Of a stretch of DNA of 40,283 nucleotides, positions 1 to 8,268 are shown piece by piece. The translations under genes and the position numbers were made by a program. How positions within the stretch are numbered: position 1 is the first letter of the stretch; each line of letters opens with the position of its first letter. Source of the stretch: OLB16 sp964481775 (GTDB lineage Bacteria; Hinthialibacterota; Hinthialibacteria; OLB16); NCBI GenBank assembly GCA_964481775.1, contig CAYZUX010000024.1:1-40283 (forward strand), in the 5' to 3' direction. The notes beneath the pieces are model-generated. The model made no database searches. It saw nothing but the letters and a program-made list of their open reading frames with translations, and was not told the origin of the DNA.

Positions 1-1
1 G

Positions 2-472
2 ACACTGCTAAACACGTTAACCACCCCGGAGACCGTGACCGGACTGAAGGTATCGGCTTCGAGTGTCACGCATTCAGATTCACAGAGCCACACTCTGAGC
101 GCGGCCACCACGCCACCGGCCACCAAGCACGTGGCCAAAACCGTGGCCCTGGATGCGGGGGCGGCCACCATTGATCTGACGGCATTAACCGCCTGGGGAA
201 CCAACGGGCTGACCGAGAATTGCAATGGTCTGAAGTTGCAGATTTTCCGGGCCAAGGCCACGGCTGGCAACGCCAATCCGATCACGATCGCCACGGGAGC
301 CAGCAATGGCTATGACGCTTTCGGGGCGGACTGGTCGATTAGCCTCAAAGCCGGACAGGAAGTGACCCTGTATGGCAATGATGCGACCCCGGATGTGGAT
401 GGAACGCACAAGACGATTGACCTGGCCGGAACACTGACTCAATCGATCGATATTGAGATGGTGTTCGGATAA
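2..472 (+). CDS. Phage virion-type protein, 5' end outside the window
   Basis: The reading frame is open to the left edge: the codons before the first internal start (GTG at 35) read TLLNTLTTPETV and join smoothly to the rest, so the gene probably begins upstream and this is its C-terminal ~156 residues. The visible part is rich in Thr, Ala and Gly and ends in alternating polar/hydrophobic beta-type sequence (ISLKAGQEVTLYG), with no signal peptide. It sits just before a run of head-tail connector genes, where capsid, decoration or neck proteins are usual. I do not recognise the family; a structural role is inferred from position and composition only. Confidence 0.6.
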   Translation, partial: TLLNTLTTPETVTGLKVSASSVTHSDSQSHTLSAATTPPATKHVAKTVALDAGAATIDLTALTAWGTNGLTENCNGLKLQIFRAKATAGNANPITIATGASNGYDAFGADWSISLKAGQEVTLYGNDATPDVDGTHKTIDLAGTLTQSIDIEMVFG

Positions 473-476
473 GGCC

Positions 477-893
477 ATGGCCACAACTGCTGAGGATATC
501 GCAGCGATCCGCCGGATGACCAACGAGGAGAGCGACGGTCTCTATTCGGATGCCGTGCTCACCTCATTGATCGAGGCGAATCCGGTTCCAGACAGCGAGG
601 GGAGACTTCCCAGCCATGAGGATTGGGAGGCCACCTACGATCTGAATGCGACGGCCTCACAGATATGGGCTGAAAAGGCGGGCCGTCTGACGGGCGAAAC
701 GGACTTCGCGGCGGACGGCGGATCTTATTCGCGCAGTCAGTTGTATGAGATGGCCATCAAGCAATCGCGTTTCTACCAGGCCCGGGCCTTTGTCCGGACG
801 ATGGAATTCCAGCGTCCACGGGTGAAGAACCGGTACTCGGGAGGGTACTCGCACGGCGCTTACGACGTGGCGGCAACTCATGGCACTCACTGA
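477..893 (+). CDS. Putative head-tail connector (adaptor) protein
   Basis: 138 residues from ATG 477, four bases after the previous stop. An in-frame TTG at 453 would overlap the upstream gene and is less likely. The sequence has the layout of short siphovirus connector proteins: an N-terminal helix (EDIAAIRRMT), a WEATYDLNATASQIWAEKA segment, and DGGSYSRSQLYEMAIKQSRFY, i.e. 'ADGG(S)(Y/F)SRSQ' followed by a long helix. It lies immediately ahead of the gp10-like and tail-terminator genes, the usual place for adaptor proteins that bind the portal. The assignment rests on pattern and gene order. It overlaps the next gene by 14 bases, which suggests translational coupling. Confidence 0.55.
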   Translation: MATTAEDIAAIRRMTNEESDGLYSDAVLTSLIEANPVPDSEGRLPSHEDWEATYDLNATASQIWAEKAGRLTGETDFAADGGSYSRSQLYEMAIKQSRFYQARAFVRTMEFQRPRVKNRYSGGYSHGAYDVAATHGTH

Positions 894-1266
894 CAGCATT
901 CAATCCATGCGGGCGGCGGCGGAAGCCTCGCTGTTCGATGTCTGTCTGCTGGGGATTGCTCCCCAGGAGGGGGGTCTCGAGCCGGGGCATCTTCCGGTGG
1001 TGTGGGGAACTACTCCGGTCAAGTGCGGGGTGACCATTTCCACGCCACGCGAAGCCAAGGACGGGAGCCAGGTGGATTTGGGGACGATCCTGATCCGTTT
1101 CGCATACACGCAGGACCTGACCGGGGTCACGCATATCCGGCTGACCACAAGGATGGGGACGGCGCTGCCAGAACCAGAGGACTACGCCCTGGAGGGAACG
1201 CCGGGATATGGGTCCACGGTCCGGTTTGCCCAGGCGCAGCGGGTGACGGGAGGATCTGTGAAATGA
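880..1266 (+). CDS. Putative head closure / stopper-type phage protein
   Basis: 128 residues, starting inside the end of the upstream gene and ending in an ATGA overlap with the next. An N-terminal helix is followed by a beta-rich body (VVWGTTPVKCGVTISTPREAKDG, GTILIRFAYTQDLTGVTHIRLT) consistent with a small head-completion protein. Head closure proteins are normally found exactly here, between the adaptor and the gp10-like tail completion gene. There is no diagnostic motif, so the function is inferred from synteny. Confidence 0.45.
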   Translation: MALTDSIQSMRAAAEASLFDVCLLGIAPQEGGLEPGHLPVVWGTTPVKCGVTISTPREAKDGSQVDLGTILIRFAYTQDLTGVTHIRLTTRMGTALPEPEDYALEGTPGYGSTVRFAQAQRVTGGSVK

Positions 1267-1670
1267 GTCAGACGATCAAGATTTCCTCCAAGTTCACGGA
1301 CAGGACGGATGTGACCATTGCCAAGTTGACCCACGCCACGGATTACGCGCTCAAGAGCATGGCTTTCCGGATGGCCACGCTCGCCAAGAGGCCACCCCCG
1401 AAGGGGTCTCCAGTGGCGGGAGTGCGGGTGCCGGAATGGTCCTGGGTCAAGAAGACCAAGGAAAAGAAAAAGGGCGCTCACAACCGTGATTCGATCCGTC
1501 CGGAGAAGGCGGAGCATCTCAAGTATGTGGTCAGGACCGAGACCGGGTACGGAGGGTTCCTCGAACTGGGGACCTCCAAGATGCCCGCGAGGCCCTATCT
1601 CGCTCCGGCTTTCAAGGAGGCCAAGAGCGAGTTTATCAGCGACTTGAAGGATGGGCTTGAGGCGGCATGA
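1263..1670 (+). CDS. HK97 gp10-like tail completion protein
   Basis: 135 residues from ATG 1263, which overlaps the previous stop as ATGA; in-frame starts further upstream would run deep into that gene. The protein is basic in the middle and ends with the characteristic gp10-family segment near residues 105-120 (YGGFLELGTSKMPARPYLAPAF): a gly/phe pair, 'E-x-GT', then 'P-R-P-(Y/F)-L-x-PA'. HK97 gp10-type proteins help join head and tail in siphoviruses. The gene overlaps the tail-terminator gene downstream by four bases, in the usual neck order. Confidence is high for the family, moderate for the exact structural position. Confidence 0.8.
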   Translation: MSQTIKISSKFTDRTDVTIAKLTHATDYALKSMAFRMATLAKRPPPKGSPVAGVRVPEWSWVKKTKEKKKGAHNRDSIRPEKAEHLKYVVRTETGYGGFLELGTSKMPARPYLAPAFKEAKSEFISDLKDGLEAA

Positions 1671-2062
1671 ACGACCCGATTCAGATCATCTATGAGTTCC
1701 TGAGTGAGGAGGGAACCCCATTAGCCACGCTGCTGGGAGGGCGGATCTGGTCGCCCGTGGTGGCGGCTGGATTCAAGAACGAGGCTCCGGCGATTGTGTT
1801 TCATCCGAGCGAGGAATCGCCTGAAGCCCCGGCGAATGTGATCGCCAACAGCATTGTTTTCAAGTGCTACGGCGGGGCAGCGACCTTCCAGAGTTCGCGG
1901 AATGTGGCGACTCAACTCTACAACCGTTTGCACGGGGCGCGAGGGCAGACGGATGAGGGCGCGATCATGATGGCCCGTTGCAAGAACATGTTCCAGGGGG
2001 GGGAGGATCCGGACACGGGTTGGCCCTTCCATGTCGCAATCTACGAGATCGTAACGCAATAA
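1667..2062 (+). CDS. Tail terminator / DUF3168-like tail completion protein
   Basis: 131 residues, ATGA-coupled to the gp10-like gene. It matches the DUF3168 / gp17 pattern: N-terminal helix (DPIQIIYEFLSEE), 'L..LLGGRIW', then 'APAIVFHPSEE', a central beta hairpin (NSIVFKCYGG), the helix SSRNVATQLYNRLHG, and a terminal strand (HVAIYEIVTQ). These proteins cap the tail tube and join it to the neck. It directly precedes the tail tube gene, as in most siphoviruses. Confidence 0.7.
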   Translation: MNDPIQIIYEFLSEEGTPLATLLGGRIWSPVVAAGFKNEAPAIVFHPSEESPEAPANVIANSIVFKCYGGAATFQSSRNVATQLYNRLHGARGQTDEGAIMMARCKNMFQGGEDPDTGWPFHVAIYEIVTQ

Positions 2063-2083
2063 CCCAAGGAGGTTTTCAGAATA

Positions 2084-2626
2084 ATGGCGGCATTCGAGAC
2101 ACAAACCAACAGGATTACCGCAGTGGCGATTCACCTGACCGCAGAGACGGCGGTCCCGACACTTCCGGCGGCGGGAGCGAGTATGGACTGGAGTGCTGAA
2201 CCGGATGGATGGAAGGAGATCGGCTTCAAGTTCGCGGAAGACGCCTTCACGGTCAGCAAGAACGACCAGAAGCGGATTATAGTGCAACCACCGGGTGTAC
2301 CCAACAAGACCAGGGTGATTGAGCTCCCGGAGACCATCGATGCGGCTGAGTTCACGGCCTATGAGATCGGTGGCCTGGTGTTCGGTTACGCGACCAACTA
2401 CACCGAGGTCAACGGGGTCTATACGCCCAACACAGCGGGGCATACGACCTATCGCGCACTCATCATCGAGTACGGCGGGGTAGGTCTCAAGTATTTCCCG
2501 AAGGTCACCATCTCGGTGGATTGGCCGACGGGCGGGATTTGGACGCTGGGTACACAAAAGGGAAAGATCGAGGTCTTTGGGACCTCCACGATTCCAGCCG
2601 GCGCGCAGTGGCACCAATACCAGTAA
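2084..2626 (+). CDS. Major tail (tube) protein
   Basis: 180 residues from ATG 2084, preceded by AAGGAGG at 2067-2073. The sequence is beta-rich with many Gly, Thr and Val, lacks an export signal, and has the size of a siphovirus tail tube subunit. It lies between the tail terminator and the tail assembly chaperone, the canonical site of the major tail protein. No single motif is decisive, so the call rests on synteny plus composition. The 81-bp gap after it carries a REP-like palindrome. Confidence 0.65.
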   Translation: MAAFETQTNRITAVAIHLTAETAVPTLPAAGASMDWSAEPDGWKEIGFKFAEDAFTVSKNDQKRIIVQPPGVPNKTRVIELPETIDAAEFTAYEIGGLVFGYATNYTEVNGVYTPNTAGHTTYRALIIEYGGVGLKYFPKVTISVDWPTGGIWTLGTQKGKIEVFGTSTIPAGAQWHQYQ

Positions 2627-2628
2627 AA

Positions 2629-2672
2629 CCTCACCCCCCTGGCCCCCCTCTCCCGCGAGGAGAGGGGGGAAG
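2629..2672. repeat. REP-like palindrome, copy 1
   Basis: C-rich then G-rich sequence with a perfect 11-bp stem (2643-2653 with 2659-2669) around a 5-base loop, CGCGA. It matches a second palindrome at 17027-17049 with the core CCCTCTCCCGC then AGGAGAGGG. It lies between the tail tube and tail chaperone genes, so it would form a hairpin in the late transcript. No U-run follows, so it is not a standard terminator. It looks like a host dispersed repeat that inserted into the prophage. Confidence 0.6.
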
Positions 2673-2707
2673 GGGAGAAGCGAGGGGGAAACGGAGAGGA
2701 GAGTCTC

Positions 2708-3118
2708 ATGACACCACCCAAGATGGAGAATACCGGATCGAGTGATCAGGAAATCCTGGACAAGGCCAAATGCACGATTGAGATCGGCGGGAAGACCTAC
2801 GAGTGGACCGAGATGGGGAGGCGTCAGGGACGCGAGGCCCTGGCGGAAATGCTGCCCCTCTTGCAGGGTTTTCACCCTGATACTGATGCTCCCTCGATGC
2901 TGACCCTGATCAACAAGACGCTGGACTTTTTCTACAAGTACCACGCGCGGATGAATGCGGATCGCAAGCACCTGGATAATGCTGCTACGAATGATGAGAT
3001 CAGCGCGGCGCTGCTGGCGGTGAGGGCGGTGATCGACGCCCCTTTCAGACGGGACGCGGCGGAAGCTCGGGAGAAGGTGGCAGCGACTCTCACGCCGAGT
3101 CCAGAATCCTCGAGCTGA
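2708..3118 (+). CDS. Tail assembly chaperone, short form (gpG-like)
   Basis: 136 residues from ATG 2708 (upstream ACGGAGAGGAGAG). Acidic and helical, with an early beta segment (CTIEIGGKTYEWTEMG) and helices around LAEMLPLLQGF and LTLINKTLDFFYKY, typical of chaperones that coat the tape measure during tail assembly. It sits directly before the tape measure gene. The stop at 3116-3118 ends the short product. A -1 slip at 3040-3046 would extend it through an otherwise untranslated frame ending at 3243, giving the G-T type product listed separately. Confidence 0.7.
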   Translation: MTPPKMENTGSSDQEILDKAKCTIEIGGKTYEWTEMGRRQGREALAEMLPLLQGFHPDTDAPSMLTLINKTLDFFYKYHARMNADRKHLDNAATNDEISAALLAVRAVIDAPFRRDAAEAREKVAATLTPSPESSS

Positions 3119-3243
3119 TGGCATCGGAGTGGGGGATATCCCCGCTCGAGATCGATGAGAAGTTTACAAATCGTCAATTCTGGATGTTCGGTCAGCGGTT
3201 GATTGAGCGACTCAACAGGAGGGGAAAGGCGAGGGGAGGGTGA
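2708..3243 (+). CDS. Tail assembly chaperone, -1 frameshift product (gpGT-like)
   Basis: The -1 frame is open from the candidate slip site to TGA 3241-3243 and encodes a conserved-looking T domain: ILELMASEWGISPLEIDE, then RQFWMFGQRLIERLNRR. 'ASEWG-x-x-P-x-E-(I/V)-D' followed by a 'FW-x-x-x-x-R' helix is typical of the T half of siphovirus chaperones. The fusion would be about 178 residues (113 before and 65 after the slip). Its stop overlaps the tape measure start as TGATG. Producing G and GT by frameshifting is well established for lambda-like tails; use of this particular site is inferred. Confidence 0.65.
3040..3046 (+). promoter_or_regulatory. Candidate -1 slippery heptamer
   Basis: C CCT TTC in the frame of the chaperone gene fits the X XXY YYZ rule for -1 frameshifting (CCC, TTT, C). 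It is placed so that the -1 frame stays open to 3243 and joins the T domain. The downstream 30 bases are GC-rich and could fold. No other heptamer of this form was seen in the overlap. Confidence 0.6.
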
Positions 3244-6200
3244 TGCAGTTAAGCGCGGGCGATGCGGTCTTCAAAATTGGCGCTGACCTGAGCGAGTTCA
3301 GCAAGGAGCTGGCCGCCGCCAAGGTGAATGTCAAAGCCTTTGGTGACAGCCTGACCAAGATCGGCAAGGATGCCGGTTCCTCGCTGGATGCCAGCCTGGG
3401 GAAAACCCCCAAGGAGTTGGCCAAGAAGTTTGACGAATCGGCCAAGGCGATCTCCGCCAACCTCAAAAGTGTGTCGATGTCCGCCGGGTTATTCGGGGCC
3501 TCTGTGCTGGGGGCTTTCGGCACGGCGGCTAAAAAAGCCTCGGACTATCAATCCAGCCTGAATCAAATCCGCATATTGGGTGTCAAGGACATGGGGCTGG
3601 TGGATGAGGCGGTGCGCCGTGTCGCCAAGACCTTCGGGACCGACTTGGCGGAGACGGCGGCGGTGGCCAAGGACGCCATTTCGACCTTCGGGACGGAAGG
3701 CCATGGGTTGGCCGACAGCCTGGTCTTTGTGGAGCAGAGCGCCAAGGCCGCTACCGCCGGGTATGTGGGGCTGACCGACGCGGCCAAAGCCACCACCTCG
3801 ATTCTCAAGGTCTTCAATCTCAACACCAATCAAACCCTGGAAGTCATGGACGCGCTCAAGGTGGCCACGGATCTGGGCATTACGGACATGCAGCGTTTCG
3901 CGCCAGAGGTGTCGAAACTGGGAGTCCAGTTCCAGTCGGCGGGGATGGATTTCAAGGAGATGGTATCTGCCTTGGGGGCGATGACCCTGGTCGAACAGGA
4001 TGTGGGCAGGGATACGATGTTCCTGACCAACCTGCTGAAGGTGTTGGGGGGCGGCAACCAGGAGGCCGCGAAGGCCGCCAAGGAGATGGGGATTGAGTTT
4101 TCGGCATCGGCGCTGGAGACGAAAAAGCTGTCGGGCATGGTGGAGGAAATCAACACCAAGCTGAAGGGCAACAAGGATGCCCTGCGGCGTTTGTTCCCGG
4201 ACATGGACGCCTACAACGGCTTTCTGACCTTCGCGCGGGTCAATTCCGGGGACTACCAGAAGATCCTGGACAAGGTGAACCACTCTCTGGGGGAGACGGA
4301 TAAAGCCTACCAGGATGTCATCAAGCACGATCCCACCTTTCATCTCAAGCAGATGAAGGCTTCCTTCCTCGATATGTCGATCAGCATCGGGGAGAAACTG
4401 ATTCCATCGATGCAGGAATGGGTTGGAACCATCAAGGGTGCCACTGAAGGTCTGGACGATCTTGAAGGGTCGATCCCGGGGATCACTGATTTTACGGCCA
4501 CCATGGGCCTCAAGATGGGTGAGGCGGCGATAGCGATTGCGGCGATCACCTACACGGGGGCGAAGGCTATCGAGACGCTGACCAAGCTCAGGACGGCGAT
4601 GGCCTGGATAGCGGGACTGGGGACCGCTGGATCTCTGGGAGCGGGCGGCTTGGCAGTTGGGGGCATAGGGTACGGACTCACCTCGCTTTACGACACCTTC
4701 AGCAAGTATGGACCGGAGATCAAGCGCAATGCCAAGGATATGGTATCAGCCTTCAAGAACCTGTTCACGGGCGCGGATGACTCACTCGGTAAATTCGAGG
4801 ATACGACCAAAGAGCACCTGGTGAACACCAAGGCGGAAATGGACGCCTTTGGCAAGGACCTGGATGAGAAGATCGGGCATTCCACCTGGATCGATGCTTA
4901 TAAGCGGAATGCGGATGAGGCGGAAGCGGAGTGGGGTCGTTGGGCGGACACGATAGAGGCGAGTATCGGACGTGTAAAAGAGATCACGATCACGGTGGAG
5001 CCGATCTTGCAGGAGATGGCGGATCTGTCCGCGAAGGTGCTGGGGGCGGCTGAATTTCCGGGGTTGAGCATCGATCTGAGCGGTGGTGGAGGAATTTCAG
5101 CAAGTGCAGACGCCGGCAAGAATCTGTTTGCGACAGCCTTTGCGTTGGAAGAGCAGATGAAGAGGCTTGCTGAAGAATCATGGAAAGCCGCTGAGAACGT
5201 GGTCATGGTGTCCGGCAAGATGTACGCGCTGGAGGGCGCGGGCCGTGCCGCTGGTGAAGGCATGGCGGTTGTGACGGGAGAAATGGGGAAGGCCAACGAA
5301 CAGTGGGTACTGGGATCGGGGGCAATCGCGAAGCTCGAGGATGGGGTTGGGGAAACTGAGAACACGCTGAGGATCTTTGGGCAATCCATCGATTTGGCCA
5401 CTGAGGGGGTGCGGGTCAATGCGGGGGCGAACCAGTCAGCAGCCGATTCATTCAATGCGATGGACTACTCGGTCAAGGGGTTGCTCCAGACTTATGGTCT
5501 TTACGAGGGGAGCCTGAAGCGCGGTTCAGACCAACTGGATAAATATATCGCCGAGTATGAGCGGATGCAGGCGGAGATTGATGATCTGACCTCCACGATC
5601 AAAAGCCACGCCAAGCAGGTGGAGGAGGCGGAGCAGGCTTACAATAATCTCGCTCAAGCGCGTGGCGAGGATTCCGAGGAAGCCCAGAAGCAGTTCGAGG
5701 TTTGGCAGCAATCGCAGAAGGCTTTAGAAGCCGAGCAGAAGGCATTGGAGAGGCTTTCGGGTCAGACGGAAAACGCGCAAGCGCGGATTGCGGACATGTC
5801 CGAGGGGATTCGTGCCGAGGCCGAGGACCTGATGAGCGCCACGGACGCGGCGGACGATCATGCGAGGGCGCTGTATGGGGTGGGGAATGCGGCGGAAACA
5901 GCCGGGAACAAGTACGACATTTTCGGGCGCCTGGTGGAGGAGGCTGGCTACAAGTATGACATGTTCGGGCGGAAGGTAGGGAAGGTTACTGAGGATCTCG
6001 AGCATTTCTCTTCGCGTTTTGTGGGATCGGTGACGGAATCGCTGTCTGATTTCGAGGAAATCTATGATGCGGCGGCCACGGCATTAGGTGGATCCGAGAA
6101 CCTGATCTGGCAGTGGAAGCGGCATATTCTCCAGACCCTGCGAGCGGCTCGCGGTGGGATGGAGGTGGAGATTCTCACGCTGTCGGACTACATCCGGAAG

Positions 6201-8267
6201 ATTTTGGGGATTACAGAGGAGAAACTTGCGGCTCACACGGAGCAGGCGACGCGGAAGTTCGAGTTGGGGTATGAAGACTGGTTGTCCTTGGCGATGGAGT
6301 ACTCGGATGACCACAACCGGATCATGAACGAGTTCTGGAAGGTGTACGCGCGGACTCAGAGCATGAGCCTGGATCAGGCCGCCGATGTGATGCAGGACTA
6401 TTACCGTGAGATGGTGGACCTACTGGAGGCATCCTCGGTCGCGTCCGAGGAAAGCAGCCGTGACAGCACCAAATCCCTGACCAAGTTGTCCACGGCGGTG
6501 CAGAAGTTGGGGAGCGACTGGTCATCTACCACGAAGACGATCATGAGTGCCGCGCAGGATGCTTACGAGGCGATCAGGAAAGTGGCCACGGCGGCTGGCA
6601 CAAAGACCAGGGCCTACGCAGCGGGCGGGATCACGGATCACCCGATGGTGATGGTGGGAGAGCGTGGCCCCGAACTCGCGGCATTGCCGGTGGGGACCAG
6701 GATTCTGTCGCATGAGGACATGATGACCGCCGCGAGCATGGGAGTGAGGGGGTTCGCGGACGGTGGGGTGGTCGATACCAATTTCATCAAGCAGCGCGAG
6801 GCGGGTTTCTATGTCCAGGCGATGCAGATGGATCCGAGGATGTTCCTGTCGATGCTGAATGGAGTTTTGTCGAAATCCCCGATAGGGCGTGAGGAGTTGC
6901 TGCGGGTTTATCGTTTGAAGGACCCCGCGCTACAGATGCAGGAGATGGAAAGTCTGCTGGGGGTGACTCCGACGGCGGCGGAGACCACGGCGGCTGCGGC
7001 TGGGTTGAAGATCAAGAACGCCGCTGGGACGCCATTGGCGGCATCGAGTGTCGGTGACAACCGGATTGACGCGGAGACGCTCCAGAAGGTGTATGAGGGG
7101 ATTTTTGGGTCTTATGAGGGGGCCTTGGAGTGGGGGATGGGAGAGCGCAAGACGGGCATGAAGGATAGGCCAGGCGGCGGGTATTTCCGTTGGGAAGCCA
7201 GCGAGGACCGTGCGCTCATGGCGGGGGCAAAGCCTGAGAGCGATCACATGTTGTGGGACCCCTTGCGGGGGTATTGGGTGTCTCCTACGGAAGCGAATGC
7301 GGCCAAGGCGGTGGCCAAACTGAAACTGTGGTATGCGCTCAAGCGGATTCAGGAGACACCGGCCTCGGTGGTGGGATTCGCTAACGGAGGCTTGGTGGGA
7401 GGCAATGACTGGCTCATTCAGAGTTTGAACGATCTGCGTAAGAAGATGCCCAAGGGTGGGACTTATGCGGTGTCGAACTTCCCGGTGCCATCGGTGGGTG
7501 TGCCGAGTGACAGGAATCCGCAGGTGGGGTACTGGGAGGTGGTGGCATCGGTGATCGGTGGGGATGGGAATGGGAGTGGAGGACTGGGGGGGAGTGATCT
7601 GACGGACCTGGCGGCGACGCAGTTGCCCTGGATGCCGCAGGAGGGGAATGAGTTGATTGATCTGGGCATCCAGCGGATCTGGGACCGGATGGCCGCTGCC
7701 TCGGATACGGGCGGAGGTGGGGGAAATGGAGGGAATGATCCTTATGCCGGGCTGGTGATGATCTCGGGTGGGAAGATGTATGTGAAAATGCCGTTGTTTT
7801 GGGGATCCGGAGCGGGTGGTTATCAATGGGAACCGATTGAGAAGGCGGACCAACTGGTTTTCACGAACCACTACAAGTTGCCTTTTCCATCCTATGCCGA
7901 AGGGGGAGTGACCAGCAGTCAGGTGGTCATGGTGGGGGAACGTGGCCCGGAGTTGGCGGCACTGCCATATGGGACGCGGATCATGAGTCATGAGTCCATG
8001 ATGCAAGCGGTGGCGGGGTATGCGGATGGGGGAGTGGTTGGATCGCGGGCGGTGCAGGCACTCGCGGGCGGCTTGGCGGATATGGGGGGCAGTAGCGGGA
8101 GTGGCAACATTACCACCTTGACGATCAATTCGCCCCTGGTGCAGGTAGATCGAGTCAACGCATCGGACACTCAGGATGTGGACAAGTTTGTCCAGCGGGT
8201 GAGCGATGTGTTCAAACGCCAGCTTTCGAGTCTGGGACTCTCGCTGAACACGGTGGGGAGGGCATGA
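3243..8267 (+). CDS. Tail tape measure protein
   Basis: 1674 residues from ATG 3243, overlapping the chaperone frameshift stop (TGATG). The N-terminal ~300 residues match the TP901-type tape measure core: SDYQSSLNQIRILG, then FGTDLAETAAVAKDAI, EQSAKAATAGY, and SKLGVQFQSAGMDFKEM. Long helical and coiled-coil stretches follow (e.g. residues ~770-860). Two copies of a 'G-G-x-x-x-x-x-VMVGERGPELAALP-x-GTRI-x-SHE' module occur near residues 1125-1175 and 1550-1600, each followed by '(Y/F)ADGGVV'. Tape measure length sets tail length; this one implies a long, non-contractile tail. A cytoplasmic assembly protein, released through the tail at infection. Confidence 0.93.
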   Translation: MQLSAGDAVFKIGADLSEFSKELAAAKVNVKAFGDSLTKIGKDAGSSLDASLGKTPKELAKKFDESAKAISANLKSVSMSAGLFGASVLGAFGTAAKKASDYQSSLNQIRILGVKDMGLVDEAVRRVAKTFGTDLAETAAVAKDAISTFGTEGHGLADSLVFVEQSAKAATAGYVGLTDAAKATTSILKVFNLNTNQTLEVMDALKVATDLGITDMQRFAPEVSKLGVQFQSAGMDFKEMVSALGAMTLVEQDVGRDTMFLTNLLKVLGGGNQEAAKAAKEMGIEFSASALETKKLSGMVEEINTKLKGNKDALRRLFPDMDAYNGFLTFARVNSGDYQKILDKVNHSLGETDKAYQDVIKHDPTFHLKQMKASFLDMSISIGEKLIPSMQEWVGTIKGATEGLDDLEGSIPGITDFTATMGLKMGEAAIAIAAITYTGAKAIETLTKLRTAMAWIAGLGTAGSLGAGGLAVGGIGYGLTSLYDTFSKYGPEIKRNAKDMVSAFKNLFTGADDSLGKFEDTTKEHLVNTKAEMDAFGKDLDEKIGHSTWIDAYKRNADEAEAEWGRWADTIEASIGRVKEITITVEPILQEMADLSAKVLGAAEFPGLSIDLSGGGGISASADAGKNLFATAFALEEQMKRLAEESWKAAENVVMVSGKMYALEGAGRAAGEGMAVVTGEMGKANEQWVLGSGAIAKLEDGVGETENTLRIFGQSIDLATEGVRVNAGANQSAADSFNAMDYSVKGLLQTYGLYEGSLKRGSDQLDKYIAEYERMQAEIDDLTSTIKSHAKQVEEAEQAYNNLAQARGEDSEEAQKQFEVWQQSQKALEAEQKALERLSGQTENAQARIADMSEGIRAEAEDLMSATDAADDHARALYGVGNAAETAGNKYDIFGRLVEEAGYKYDMFGRKVGKVTEDLEHFSSRFVGSVTESLSDFEEIYDAAATALGGSENLIWQWKRHILQTLRAARGGMEVEILTLSDYIRKILGITEEKLAAHTEQATRKFELGYEDWLSLAMEYSDDHNRIMNEFWKVYARTQSMSLDQAADVMQDYYREMVDLLEASSVASEESSRDSTKSLTKLSTAVQKLGSDWSSTTKTIMSAAQDAYEAIRKVATAAGTKTRAYAAGGITDHPMVMVGERGPELAALPVGTRILSHEDMMTAASMGVRGFADGGVVDTNFIKQREAGFYVQAMQMDPRMFLSMLNGVLSKSPIGREELLRVYRLKDPALQMQEMESLLGVTPTAAETTAAAAGLKIKNAAGTPLAASSVGDNRIDAETLQKVYEGIFGSYEGALEWGMGERKTGMKDRPGGGYFRWEASEDRALMAGAKPESDHMLWDPLRGYWVSPTEANAAKAVAKLKLWYALKRIQETPASVVGFANGGLVGGNDWLIQSLNDLRKKMPKGGTYAVSNFPVPSVGVPSDRNPQVGYWEVVASVIGGDGNGSGGLGGSDLTDLAATQLPWMPQEGNELIDLGIQRIWDRMAAASDTGGGGGNGGNDPYAGLVMISGGKMYVKMPLFWGSGAGGYQWEPIEKADQLVFTNHYKLPFPSYAEGGVTSSQVVMVGERGPELAALPYGTRIMSHESMMQAVAGYADGGVVGSRAVQALAGGLADMGGSSGSGNITTLTINSPLVQVDRVNASDTQDVDKFVQRVSDVFKRQLSSLGLSLNTVGRA

Positions 8268-8268
8268 G

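Noticed and set aside
1721..3124. Long open frame on the minus strand (467 codons)
   Set aside because: Antisense to four well-supported tail genes; Arg/His/Pro-rich shadow composition, no ribosome binding site.
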